In this document: piece by piece, positions 42,397 through 52,894 of the stretch
How positions within the stretch are numbered: the first letter of the stretch is position 1
How the letters are laid out: every line of letters begins with the position of its first letter
DNA from: Enoplolaimus lenunculus
Lineage: Eukaryota; Nematoda; Enoplea; Enoplida; Thoracostomopsidae
Length of the DNA stretch: 64,000 nt
NCBI GenBank assembly: GCA_030248215.1
Contig: JASANG010001954.1
Location: 1-64,000, forward strand
Reading direction: 5' to 3'
Notes under the pieces: generated by a model
Told to the model about the DNA's origin: nothing
Seen by the model: only the letters and a program-made list of their open reading frames with translations
Database searches by the model: none
Made by a program: the position numbers and the translations under genes

Positions 42397-43890
42397 TGCA
42401 ATTTATTAATAAATAGAGTATATTTCTGGTCGAATAAACAAAAGAGCAGCAAAACTAATTAAAGATGCGAAAATTATAGTTGTTTTGAACTTTTAAACTA
42501 GGACTTTCTTGCCTTATTAGGATTGCTTCGAGTATATGTAATTTCGAGTCTGAATTTGACCTAGAGGATTGTCTATTAATCGAGTCTAAAATGCTAAATT
42601 CGTTCTCACTACACGGATGGTTATTAGACACACAATGATCGGATACCGCTGATATTAATTTAGTGCTTGAATTTGTGTTTAAAAAGGTTCGATCTGAAAT
42701 CTGCCTATGTTCGTATATACGTCTAAGCAGTTGTTGGTTTGTAGAACCGATATAGTCCAGCTGGCAGCTGGAACACGTAAATTTATAAACGACGGAAGAA
42801 CGGAGTAGGCAAGGGATCACATCTTTGACTTTAAACATAGATTTAATTTCTGTATGATTGTAAAACACAATTTTTAATTCAATTTTATCTTTATAAAATT
42901 CATTAAATAAACGTTGAATATCTTTTTTCATTTGAAAAGAATGTGAACCGAAGTAGGGTACTTTAAAAACTAAACTCCGTACCCCATCCGTGATTGACTC
43001 AACCGTTTCTGTTGACGCTTCGGCAAATGTTGGTGTTCTAATACTTTGCTCCGTTTCTGAACCTGTTTCCACATGGTTAATCGACGTTTGAGCGGTAACT
43101 AAATTGTAGTTGGACGCAAATAAAGTATCTAAATTCAAATTGCTGAGGCTTAGCCAGTTTGCACAATCCGCTTGGCTTAAAGAACCAAACTTTTTATCAA
43201 GAAAACTATTGAATGTTGAATCAATAACCGTAATCGGAAACCTATTAGTTTTAAACAAATTACGTAGAAACTGAAGTTCGAGTTTAATGTTTGAAAAATC
43301 AGATGATATCTCAAAACATCTACACAGTAATCAGTATTTTATTAGAATAAGTTTTCTTCCTGAAAATACCCGTTGAAAAGAAGTTTTCTGGATTTTTATC
43401 AATTTTAATATCAAGGAAAGATATCGTATTATTTTCTTCAATTTCGAGTTTGAATTTAATCTTTTGATGTCTACTGTTCAAATAGTCGAGAAAATTCTTG
43501 CTTAATTGATGTCATTGAAAATAGTTAAAGTATCATCTACATAGCGCCTGTAGAATTTTGGCTTAAATTCTACCGGGCATTCAGCTAAGACCCGTTCTTC
43601 AAAATAGACCATAAAAATATTTGCTAAAACTGGGCCAAGTGGCGAGCCCATGGCTACGCCATCATGTTGCGAATATATTTTTGATTAATTATAAAATTCA
43701 GATTTCTTGTGCATAAACTGATACCCTGCAATAACAAATCAACCGTAAAATCAATAACAGTTTCACCGTTGATAACAGCATCTCTTGTAATATCAAGAAT
43801 TTCTTGAATAGGAATGTTGGTGAAGAGTGAATCGACGTCGTACGACACCATCACTCCACTCTTCACCGACACGGAAATCAATTCGTAGGA
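42397..43890 (-). mobile_element. PLE of a second lineage, 5'-truncated, minus strand
   Basis: Reading leftwards from 43890, RT motif A appears as VMVSYDVDSLFTNIPIQE, then the MGSPLGP-type motif B and RRYVDDT-type motif C. A GIY-YIG endonuclease with VVYKFTCSSCQLDYIGSTNQ, LLRRIYEHRQISDRT and SDHCVSNNHPC follows, and a stop at 42455. It is only moderately similar at protein level to the PLEs at 1-7.5 kb, so it is a distinct lineage. The RT part is broken a few times; the endonuclease frame (43258-42455) is open. The 5' end is cut at about 43890, and the 3' end abuts TA repeats. Confidence 0.82.
42455..43258 (-). CDS. PLE GIY-YIG endonuclease, second lineage (open frame)
   Basis: An open frame of 267 codons covers the end of the RT thumb (NSFLDKKFGSLSQ), a variable Thr/Glu-rich linker, LVFKVPYFGSHSFQMKKDIQ and the GIY-YIG domain. 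The domain contains the Cys pair in KFTCSSCQ, DYIGSTNQQLLRRIYEHR, the HCVSNNHPC cluster and the LHILEAILIRQ tail. The element can no longer be active because its RT part is truncated and broken. Confidence 0.8.
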   Translation of the reverse strand: MFKTNRFPITVIDSTFNSFLDKKFGSLSQADCANWLSLSNLNLDTLFASNYNLVTAQTSINHVETGSETEQSIRTPTFAEASTETVESITDGVRSLVFKVPYFGSHSFQMKKDIQRLFNEFYKDKIELKIVFYNHTEIKSMFKVKDVIPCLLRSSVVYKFTCSSCQLDYIGSTNQQLLRRIYEHRQISDRTFLNTNSSTKLISAVSDHCVSNNHPCSENEFSILDSINRQSSRSNSDSKLHILEAILIRQESPSLKVQNNYNFRIFN

Positions 43891-45387
43891 ATGTAGAGGT
43901 GCGTGACGAGGAACTTAAAAAGCATAATATTCTTACCGACCACGTTGAGACATGGTCCATGTGAGCGCGTGCTCATCTGAGGTGGTTCACGGATTTAGCG
44001 GAAGAGGGGTGTAAAGTTTACAGGACGGAAGCGGAAAAGGCAAAAGGTGAAAAACAGTTAGTCACCGCCGAGCAAAAGGAAAAAGCTCTGAGCTGGAGTG
44101 ACTTTGGAGTCAAGTGTCATTCCAAAGTATGCCGGTAAGGAAATTCAGCGTGTGATTGCGAAGCCACCGCCACCCGTTCCTGTACCTACGGTTGACATTG
44201 AAGAGGAAGAGCGTCAGTTGCAAAAGGCTATGGAAGCCAGTCTTGTTACATTGGAGCAAGAGTCAGCACAGAGAGCGGGTGCGTCCTCAGCCAGCAGCAA
44301 CAGGATGTGGCACATGGTGCGGCGTTGCAGATTGCAATTGCTAACTTAGAACCTCTGGGAGGTTTTACAGATCCGGTGTGGGGAGAACGTTATAGCCGAT
44401 TAATTACAGCATCTAATGGCGTACAGGCATTAATTTCGCGTCGACGCCAAACAGATGCCGAAACGACGGAGCTAGTGAACAAAATCCAGAGTTACCATGA
44501 GTTTTGCTTGCTAGTAATACAAAATGACATGGGCGTAAAGCAACTGCAAGTACAAGTGCAAGTGCTGGGGTGTTGATGCCAGGCACACAGCCGGAACAAC
44601 ACGGCTTAGTACAGTCTCGCGATTTTTACTACAATGCATATCTGACGTCAGAACGGGAAATGGCAGAGCTGACGAAGCAACCGGTCTCACAGCCGACCCA
44701 GAGTCCAGCGGGAGTAACCACGGGGGCGGGACAGGTTAGAGGAATTTACGATGAACGAATCGTACAAGTAGTAGGCCGGCAGTTTAGGACGTATAGGGTG
44801 GATCAGCCGCGGATAACTCCACCTCCACCGAGAGGAGGCCGGCAGCTGAAGGACAATTTGTATATCAAGGGCACGGGGCACGCGGGGCTGGACAGCAACG
44901 GTCAGTGTCGCAACACGATCGTGTGCCGCAGCCAGTACCTGCACAGCAGCGAGCGCCTGTACAGCAGCCGCCTGTGGTGGTAGCGCAGATGCCACAGGGA
45001 TGGAATTTGATGTATACACCGCAGGGCACCCCACAGTATGCGTGGGATCCGACTCCACCACAGAGTCAACCCGGACAGCAGGCGTACATGCCGCCTCCGA
45101 GTACCTATGCGGTAGTGACAGCACAGCCTAGGCAGCAGATGTATCAACCGCCCCTGACTACGTATCCACCGGGGCAACCGCTTATACAACCGCCAGTCAG
45201 GCCGCTGTATGAAAGGGGTGCGCCTTCATGCAGCAGGCAGCAGACGGCGCCAGCAGTGCAGCAGCGACGACCAAGTCGCTCGGCACTACAGCAGCAACAA
45301 TCGGGTAGTCGACAACCGCACTATATTCCTTATCAGGATAAGCGGGACACCGAGTACAAGTCGCCGTTGCGTCGAGAGTCGCTGTGA
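43891..45387 (+). pseudogene. GC-rich decayed coding region, not recognised
   Basis: About 1.5 kb of sequence is distinctly GC-richer than its surroundings and reads as protein across several overlapping frames (44098-44349, 44307-44576, 44570-44983, 44905-45387). That pattern suggests one decayed reading frame with a few breaks. Visible features are a UIM-like stretch (EEERQLQKAMEASL), a compact segment (DPVWGERYSRLITASNGVQA), and a long Pro/Gln-rich C-terminal part (PQGWNLMYTPQGTPQYAWDP). I do not recognise the family. It could be the structural ORF of a retroelement or virus, or a processed host pseudogene. It directly abuts the truncated end of the minus-strand PLE. Confidence 0.45.
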
Positions 45388-45399
45388 TAGAATAGTGGT

Positions 45400-45450
45400 G
45401 CAGTGGTAAACTATTCGCTTGCGCGTTCGATCGACTGACATCGGAGCTGA
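45400..45450 (+). other. tRNA-like fragment
   Basis: ATAGTGGTGCAGTGGTAAAC followed by TATTCGCTTGCGCGTTCGAT resembles a tRNA D-arm and anticodon arm with a remnant T-loop. No complete cloverleaf was found; probably a SINE or pseudogene remnant. Confidence 0.35.
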
Positions 45451-45669
45451 GACCGTGAGCGCCATGGCAAATTGCCGCGCTATGAATACGGTGTCCAGTC
45501 GAAAATAGGGTGGACGGTCAAGGTTCGACCTTGTTGAAAATAAGGGCATGTAAGCATATGAGACATGCTTGTCAGTTATGTGCACATGCAAAATAGTGCA
45601 GTGCACTGTATGTATGCTACTGGCTGCATACGGTCGGCCCATATAGTCACGAAAAATGCAGCTGGAGCG

Positions 45670-45748
45670 GCGGGCTACGTAGCGCAGTGGTAGAGTATTC
45701 GCTTAAGATCCGTAGGCTGAGAGTTGGATCCCCGCTTCGGAGGCCCGC
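45670..45748 (+). other. tRNA-like sequence (pseudogene or SINE head)
   Basis: A box A-like TAGCGCAGTGGTAGAGT and a box B-like GAGTTGGATCCCCGC are spaced as in a tRNA gene. The ends GCGGGCT and GGCCCGC can form a 7-bp acceptor stem. The anticodon loop would be CUUAAGA, but its stem does not pair, so I do not call a functional tRNA. Confidence 0.45.
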
Positions 45749-46302
45749 TTTTCCAACTGCTTAGTTAAAAGTTCTGAAGTCCCAGTTCCGACCTAGACTG
45801 ACACTTATCACGGTGACAAGTCGGACTTATAAAACTCTTCACATGAATGAAACTTTTTTACTACAAGAACCCCATATACCGTAAATTTGGTACAACAAAA
45901 TATTAGATAACTTCCACAAAGCCGTAGGTATGCCGTCTTTTTCTAAGCACTTTAAACAAAAACTGATTTGACTAGCTAAGTAAAACGAAACGTATGAGTC
46001 GTTGAAATGAGATATAGGCCTCCAGAGAGACATTCAGTTGAAGTTATGTAATACTTGTAGTACTGGCTAAAGGCAAAACAAATTTAATCTTTGTCAACGT
46101 GTACTTCTAAAGTACTATGCCTTGTTAACAATTGGCGACGTTTTTGAAGAAGAAGAAGAAGAAGTAAGTTGGAATAGATATGAATTAAGTCAACGTTTGA
46201 GTAAACGCGATTTGGAACTTTAGTCAACAAACAATTTTACGGCTAGAAATTTTGAATTCAACTGTATCATCACCATGTTACCTCCAGTAGCGCAAAACAA
46301 GT

Positions 46303-46425
46303 GATGGGCATCAGATATTTTATCGCATCCGACCGGATATTCATTATCTATTTCGGATATTCGAAACTTGATTTTGTGTTTTTTCGGGTTTCCGAACCTC
46401 AATTTTTGTTTAGGAAAAATTTTAC
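46303..46425 (-). mobile_element. hAT-like MITE piece with GATATCCGG repeats, inverted copy
   Basis: It begins AGTGATGGGCATCAGATATT and contains GGATATTCGAAACTTGATTT and TTCCGAACCTCAATTTTTGT, the reverse complement of the pieces at 22490 and 28640. Confidence 0.5.
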
Positions 46426-46481
46426 AATGTGAGGGCCATATAATTTTTTCGGAAAAACTTTCTGAGGGGGAAAAATTGTAA

Positions 46482-47156
46482 TGCGGCGTTCATGTTATAA
46501 CTGAGGCAGCTTGGAACACGTTTTGTCCAAGTTGATTCGACGTCAACATAAAGTTTTGTGATCCCAATAGCGGTTATGTAGACAAAATATGAATTTTATA
46601 TGACATTGGATTACAAATCACTGATGTCAAGCGATCATCGTATACAAATAACCATTTGTCATATGATACTGCGGGACATTTATGCGAATATCATATGATA
46701 TTCCAAAATTCTACTAAATATCATATGATATATACAGGACAATGGAATTTGTGCACGCTAAATAAAACAGTAAAAAGTCGGATAATGCAGCATTAAATGA
46801 TTTCGCAAGTTGAATTAGCTTCTACGTTTCTGTTTCTCGCTAAGTTTTTCCCAAAATATATTCCTAAGTACAAATAATTCAAATTTGAAATTTTAGTATT
46901 ATATGACATTCTACAGGACAATCAAGCTAGTTTACCACAACTTTGCAGACATTTTCAAACATATACGATACTCGCAGACAATATTTGGAATATCATATGA
47001 TATTGCAGTACAAACAGAAGATGTCACATCAGGATAGCAGACAATTCCAATTTTTTGAATTTCATAGCGGATAAACGGTCAGACAAAATGTTACTAGCTA
47101 TAGTCATAGGGACAAAACGTGTTCCGTGCTGCCCCAATTATAACGTGAACCCCGCA
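46482..47156 (+). mobile_element. Harbinger-like MITE, family B (complete)
   Basis: A 675-bp element has terminal inverted repeats of about 45 bases (left TGCGGCGTTCATGTTATAAC, right end AACGTGAACCCCGCA) and a TAA duplication on both sides. The inner TIR part GGAACACGTTTTGTCC pairs with GGGACAAAACGTGTTCC. The interior holds several CATATG-centred palindromes. It is highly similar to 51068-51747. Confidence 0.85.
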
Positions 47157-47327
47157 TAAGGTATGGGGACCTCATTATTTTATATCACAAAAAAATTCTG
47201 ACAGGGGTGTGCACCCACACGCCCCCCTCTGGATCCGCTAGTGCCCGCCTTCTCTCACCTGACAGAAATAGACTAGGCGTAAATTATAGACTATTTTTTG
47301 CTTGGGCTTACGCTAAGCTTTGTTTAA

Positions 47328-47592
47328 CCCCTTCTCACATTGAGTTGCCTGTAGGCAACTCAGCGCAGTGTATATACGTTAAATAGTATATATCGCACCG
47401 TGTTTAACAATTGCAAAACGTATACATAGTACTAAATCACCACAAGACGTGAGAGCCCCCTCGGGCTCGAGCATCAAGTTCCTATAGCTGTGTGGTGATG
47501 GTATACGCCTCCCACTCCAGTCTCACTGGAGTTCGAATCCTAGCATAAAAGCAGGTCTCAGGGGAAATAGAAAATATTCATGTGAGAAAGGG
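47328..47592 (+). mobile_element. piggyBac-like MITE (TTAA) with internal tRNA-like promoter
   Basis: A 265-bp element lies between two TTAA sites (47324-47327 and 47593-47596). The ends are CCCCTTCTCACATTGAG and CATGTGAGAAAGGG, a short inverted repeat, as in piggyBac elements. Inside, a box B with the exact consensus GTTCGAATCC (47531-47540) sits about 35 bases after a box A-like TAGCTGTGTGGTGATGG, so a tRNA-derived sequence was captured or inserted. A 9-bp hairpin TGAGTTGCC/GGCAACTCA lies at 47341-47362. Confidence 0.65.
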
Positions 47593-48099
47593 TTAAGACT
47601 TGTGTTCATTTACGCTGAGGATTCTTAAACTTGGAAATAAGTTTTGGTTGTTACACTGTTACTTTCAAATCTTCAGAACCCGCTGTAGTCTTAATATATT
47701 GGAACATAAATGTAGATTTGGCTCCTAATATCCTACCCTACAACTTCAATTAAATTTCAATTTTTAAGACTTGAATTTGAATATGAACATATACTTTCAC
47801 TTTTTGTGATCATAATGTCAGTCACACGTTACCGTACGTTCGGCCTGCACAAAAAAATGTCCAAGAGTTGTGCGAAACGGTAAAGACGTCCTTTAACACT
47901 CAGCTAGTTAATGCTTTTCGTCCGTTTAACCATCTTTAGCTATGTACGGACAAAATACAGTTTCTCTGAAACTGTGTCCGGACACGGAAAATATTAACCG
48001 TTGGACAGCCTATCTTAAAAGTATGAGGACTCATTTGGGTTAGATTAACTGAGAGAAAACTATAAGAAAACCTAATGTATCGAACTAAAATAGGTCTCC

Positions 48100-48165
48100 T
48101 GCACATGGGCTTCGAACCCCGACCATTGTCGTATTAACCATACGACCTTACCACTGTACTATCAG
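48100..48165 (-). other. tRNA-like sequence
   Basis: On the minus strand a box A-like TAGTACAGTGGTAAGG is followed by GGGGTTCGAAGCCC, a strong box B. An anticodon stem TCGTA/TACGA can form around TGGTTAA, but U33 is replaced by G and the acceptor stem is absent. Asn-tRNA ancestry is possible; a pseudogene or SINE is likely. Confidence 0.45.
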
Positions 48166-48270
48166 TACACAGTAAAAATTGTTGATATCATGTTATACGT
48201 TAAGGTTATATTGTTTACAATATAATAAAACTTTAGTAGCGTTGCCTATGCTATGTGCTTCTAATTCCGC

Positions 48271-48340
48271 GCTGGTGGCCGAATTGGTAAAGCGGTGGAC
48301 TCTCAATATCGAGGCCCTCGGATCAACTCCTTTTAATGGC
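48271..48340 (+). other. tRNA-like sequence (Leu/Ser-like)
   Basis: GTGGCCGAATTGGTAAAGC resembles the D-arm of Leu or Ser tRNA, followed by GGACTCTCAATATC and a degenerate box B GGATCAACTCC. No matching acceptor stem. Confidence 0.4.
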
Positions 48341-49289
48341 CTAGTAATTTTTACCAAATCTTATTTACTTTTGGTCCAGGAAAGCAGAAATAAGAGAACT
48401 ACACCGAAACCAATAACTTTCAGTTTGTGCAAACTATGCATGGACATTTCACGAAATAATTCAAAGTATGTGCGGACATAGTAGCTAGCTAGTGTAATTG
48501 TCCGGACATAGTTTCTGCGATGCTGTTTTGTGTCCAAAGACAAGTGAAAATATGCGGACATTTTTTGTGCAAATCAAACGTAAGGTAACATGTGACCGAC
48601 ATAATATGGACTACAGCGGAACCAAAAATGTATTTTCGACAGTTCAGAAATCTATTTTTCCTGTGTGTTTATACTTATAATATACAGTATAAAATCGACG
48701 CGCTGAGTTGAATTGCGTCATTTTGCGTTTGATGACTGGTTTAGAGCACCTAGTTTACTATTAATTTCACAACACAAATGTAGGAGAAAACTTTTTTGTA
48801 ACAACCAATCTTTTGAGTCAATTTTGTGCTTTTTCTCTAAGCTGTTCATTATTCATGCAACTAGAATCGTTGTTAAAGTACTTTTGGATTGTTTTTGTGT
48901 ATGATAAGAAATCGTTTAGCGTAGGGGTTTGAATTCAATAGTTATGAACTCATGGGTTCTATGTCATGGGAAATTCAAATGTGCCCTTTACAAATTGCCA
49001 GATCTACAAGCGAACCTGCAATTAATTAGCGTGTAGGCTTGACGTCTTATTAAATCAAGAGTGATCAGAATTTAAACTGACGTCAAATATGTAAATCTAG
49101 CGACGCGACTTGGTATAAAAGCAGATTTTGTTTCTTGCAAAGGTAACAAATTTAGTACTTATTCCAATGAATGTCAAGCTAAAGACTGAATTTTTTTATT
49201 TTGGAATGGTTTACAAAATCAAAGTTTTAAATCGTTTGCGCCAACAGTTTGTTCGTATGTTCGTCCGATTTATCGTACTGGTTCGTCAA

Positions 49290-50110
49290 GTAGGCAGTAG
49301 GTTCTCCTCGAACTCAATGCTGTGTTCTGGCATGAATGACATTGCTGTTTTGCTGGTAGACGGTGTCGGTTGATAGTACTGCTTCTCGGTGGTGGTTATG
49401 TTAGCCATGAGTAGCTGCCAAAGATTTAGATTTTCTTGTGTTGTGTCACGATAGCGCATGAGTATTTGAATTATGTTTGTGTGTGGTGCAACTGTTAAGA
49501 AATGTATTATCTCGGTTAGTTTTTTGCTTTGTTCATATGGCGAATAATCTAAGGAAACAAACAGAAAATGCAATCTCTTTCCAGCAAGCTGTGCCTGGTA
49601 GTGTGTATGTAAAGTCAGATTCACTGAGTTGTCTGATATTGAGAGCAAGTTGTACGAAAAACATACTTTGTATGATAATTAATATGTCGCGTCTTTTAAA
49701 GCTACGACATATGTTACAGTCACTGCCACACCTGTAAAAACCTTTGCATGTTACGGTGGAATCCTGTTGCCATCTGTAATGCTCCTGTAAGTCAGTTGGT
49801 AATGTTGGCGGTTGCATGCAGATCTCCGACCGAGTCATATTTGTGTCTCGTTTCTATAAATAATAATTTTTTATCCGTATTTTCTTGGTGTTTTTGTTTC
49901 AGATTATTTCTTGTTTGTGTTGAATTTTGAAAACGAGATGAAATATCTGTGTCAAGGGATGATCAAATTTCGGGTAATACTCCCTTTGCGTTTGACTGTA
50001 TGTAGCAAAACTCTCTCTCCAGCGCAAAACTGATGCGGTTTACTTTTCTTGTAACAATATGCTTTCTGCTTAGCACCCATCAGAAATTTCCAGATCAGCC
50101 CACCGTCATA
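49290..50110 (-). mobile_element. Relic of a Gypsy-type element related to the one at 32 kb
   Basis: On the minus strand, an integrase C-terminal segment (KKSKPHQFCAGERVLLHTV) is followed directly by sequence homologous to the third ORF of the LTR element at 40011-40889 (LPTDLQEHYRWQQDSTV; FVSLDYSPYEQSKKLTEIIH; NLWQLLMANITTTEKQYYQP). It is an old internal fragment without LTRs and with several breaks. It shows that the third ORF is a shared part of this family. Confidence 0.75.
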
Positions 50111-50149
50111 ATTCTTTGGATACGTCGCCTGCGACAATGTTCTTTTGCG

Positions 50150-50630
50150 GACCATCCGCATTGTTTTTTCGGTCCTGTTTGACATTGTTTTTATTGAGAA
50201 ATCAAGTTAATTCCATTTTGAATCAGTAGTTTTCAAATTGTTTTTCTTTTGCTTCCACCCTACAATTTTTGATTAAAATTTGCACTGTATATACACTTCT
50301 TATTGCAAACAGTTCATGCACTAAAAATTGCTTCAAGGTAAATTTTTGCAAATGTTTGCACAATTTGCGTTGTTTTCAATGCGCCCTTTTCTAGTTATAA
50401 CCCGTCCATCGCACACTGATTTTAGTTGAACTTTTTTTCAAATTTTCGATGAAATTAGACTTTACAGACAGAATGAAGCATACAGATTTTAAGACAAAAC
50501 TTTCCGTCTTTCACAAGTTCAGCAGTCTTTACTTGTCTTGTTTACACTTTTAAGATTTGGGTTTAGAGTTTTTTGTATATTTCAGTTTGTAGGCGATATA
50601 CGAATAGAAAAGCGACTTGCTAAAAACTTA
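50150..50630 (+). repeat. Dispersed ~480-bp repeat, copy 1
   Basis: It runs from about TTGACATTGTTTTTATTGAG to the TACGAATAGAAAAGCG word near 50600. A second copy lies at 56750-57235 with roughly 90% identity by eye. It adjoins the Gypsy relic and may be its 5' or 3' non-coding part. Confidence 0.65.
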
Positions 50631-50639
50631 AGCTACGGC

Positions 50640-51064
50640 AAATTATAACCGGAATGCGGTAACTATACGGTGTACACGACCCCTGTTCGAAGTTTTGCAC
50701 TTAAAGTTAAGGGCCACTATTGTAATCTTACGAGTAGATAAAGCGTATTCCTAAGCATAAGCTAACCCTGTCAATGTACTTACACCTAAGCGTGAGCCTA
50801 CGCAAAAGTTAGTCTAATACTTAAGGTTACGTTATTGCAGCCGCACAGAAAAACGTTCCGCCGCTGATTCCGCCGCTGATCTCTACATGTGCCCTGATGT
50901 ATCCTGGTTAATTTTTCTACTCAACAGTCGATTTATTTGTGAACAAATGAAATTATTTATGCTGAGGTACGTTTGCGTTTAAAAGGCAGCGAAATTTCTT
51001 GGTTATGAACTATTTAAGAGATTGGCTTGCGTTTAAACTATTCTTTGAAGTTTAAGGCTAATTC
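50640..51064. other. Short intergenic stretch
   Basis: No gene. It contains AAGCATAAGC and TAAGCGTGAGC-like words also seen near 21800 and 27450, part of an unnamed dispersed repeat. Confidence 0.35.
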
Positions 51065-51067
51065 TAA

Positions 51068-51747
51068 TGCGGCGTTCACGTTATAACTGGGGCAGCTTGG
51101 AACACGTTTTGTCCAAGTTGATTTGACGTCAACGTAAAATTTTGTGATCCGAATAGTGGTTATGTAGACAAAATGTGATTGTCATATGACATTGGCTTAT
51201 AAATCACTGATGTCAATCGATCATCGTATACAAATAACCATTTGTCATATGATACTGCGGGACATTTATGCGAATATGATATGATATTCCAAAATTCTAC
51301 TAAATATCATATGATATTTATACAGGACAACGGAATTTGTGCACGCTAAATAAAACAGTAAAAAGTCGGATAATGCAGCATTAAATGATTTCGCAAGTAG
51401 AATTAGCTTCTACGTTTCTGTTTCTCGCTAAGTTTTTCCCAAAATATATTCCTACGTACAAATAATTCAAATTTGAAATTTTAGTATCATATGACATTCT
51501 ACAGGAAAATGAAGCTAGTTTACCACCACTTTTCAGACATTTTCAAACATATCATATGATACTCGCAGACAATATTTGGAATATCATATGATATTACAGT
51601 ACAAACAGAAGATGTCACATCAGGATAGCAGACAATTCCAGTTTTTTGAATTTCATAGCGGATAAACGGTCAGACAAAATGTTACTAGCTATAGTCATAG
51701 GGACAAAACGTGTTCCAGGCTGCCCCAGTTATAACCTGAACCCCGCA
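51068..51747 (+). mobile_element. Harbinger-like MITE, family B (complete)
   Basis: A 680-bp element with left end TGCGGCGTTCACGTTATAAC and right end CCTGAACCCCGCA, TAA on both sides. It is about 95% identical by eye to 46482-47156. The palindromes ATATCATATGATAT recur at least four times in the interior. Confidence 0.85.
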
Positions 51748-51893
51748 TAAGTATAATTAGTTTAAGACACGAGCGTTGGTGTTTGTCCTATAATGCAATT
51801 TAAGTAAGACAATAACCTAAAATTAAAGCTTATGTTTTTTGTTAACTAAACTAAAAATATTAAACAAAAGTTTATTCAAGCATAAATTATTCC

Positions 51894-52225
51894 AAATGTC
51901 ACTCATATCCTGTGTAGACCCTGCTGACAACTAGCACTCTCTCTAAACGGTCCGAAGGAACTTTGTTTAGCGATTATACAGGGTTTGTTCGAAGGAACTG
52001 GTATTGTCAGGCAATGTGTCCATATAGTGCCTACATCGTCCTTAGTTCCTTCGAAGGACCTGCTGCCAAAGCCCACCAGCTTATGGGTCATCCACGTTAA
52101 ATTACACTTTACACTCTCTGTTAAGTCTTTATAGCATAAGATCATCGTCGTTTTGCCCCGCCCGTAAAACCAGGTGTATGGTCATTTTTTAACAGTAGCG
52201 ATGACAGTATAATGTGGATGACCCA
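51894..52225 (+). mobile_element. Harbinger-like MITE, family A, left-truncated copy
   Basis: It matches the interior and right end of the element at 8158-8683 (TGTCACTCATATCCTGTGTA, TTCGAAGGACCTGCT) and ends TAATGTGGATGACCCA, followed by TAA. A second copy of the left TIR motif (TGGGTCATCCACGTTAA at 52084) lies inside it, so the copy is rearranged. Confidence 0.65.
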
Positions 52226-52411
52226 TAATAAAAGCAAAAACCGTTATTTTGCAATCGTAGTAACATTTGAAGATCCCACTGAGATTTGAATAAAAATTTG
52301 GGAAAAATTTGACGTTCAAATTTTGTCCGGCGGTGGTAGCAAGTGTCAAATCCAAAGAGTTTGTTTTAATTTAGAAAGAAACTTAGAGATAGTGCCAAAA
52401 TCTGTCATTAA

Positions 52412-52800
52412 TGGGTCATCCACGTTATAATGCGCTCGCTAAGTTAAAAATTCGTCCAACCACCCGGTAGGTATTTGTGTACAAATTCAATGTGCATCTA
52501 ACGTGTACGTACAATTTTATGCGGTACGTAGACACTATTAATTGTCCCGACACTGTCCGAAGGGAGTCGGGACAAAAGGTAAAAAAATTAAGCATAATCA
52601 ATAAGTGTATATGTGTGTTTGTGTTGTTGTTATGTATGTTTGCGATGCTATATGAACACAGTGCAATATGTCTTTACGTCCTCGTCAGGGCTACCGGACA
52701 TTATAGTGGTCTCGTAATAGTGTGTTAAAGCGACGTCGGGTTTTACTAAGACCCAGACATTTTTTTGCAGTAGCACGTGCAGTATAACGTGGATGTTCCA
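52412..52800 (+). mobile_element. Harbinger-like MITE, family A, short copy
   Basis: A 389-bp element starts TGGGTCATCCACGTTATAAT and ends CAGTATAACGTGGATGTTCCA, flanked by TAA on both sides. The interior differs from the 8158 copy. Confidence 0.75.
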
Positions 52801-52894
52801 TAATTTATATGAACAGAGACCGATCTTTTAATCCAATTTCAAAAGAATATAGAAGTAATTAGTTATCTATTATTAGTATCCAAGAGTTAGTTCC

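Larger units (their letters stand above)
47600..49285. other. Intergenic stretch with two tRNA-like sequences
   Basis: No protein gene recognised. It contains tRNA-like sequences at 48100-48165 and 48271-48340, and several GTCCGGACA words around 47940-48560 that may be transposon remnants. Confidence 0.4.

Noticed and set aside
44164-44260. HRS/STAM-type endosomal protein because of a UIM-like motif
   Set aside because: No VHS, FYVE or SH3 domain is found around it; a short UIM-like string alone is not enough.
45670-45748. Functional tRNA gene with UAA anticodon
   Set aside because: The acceptor stem and boxes fit, but the anticodon stem does not pair and the T-arm is degenerate.
48100-48165. 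Functional tRNA-Asn gene
   Set aside because: U33 is missing and no acceptor stem can be drawn.
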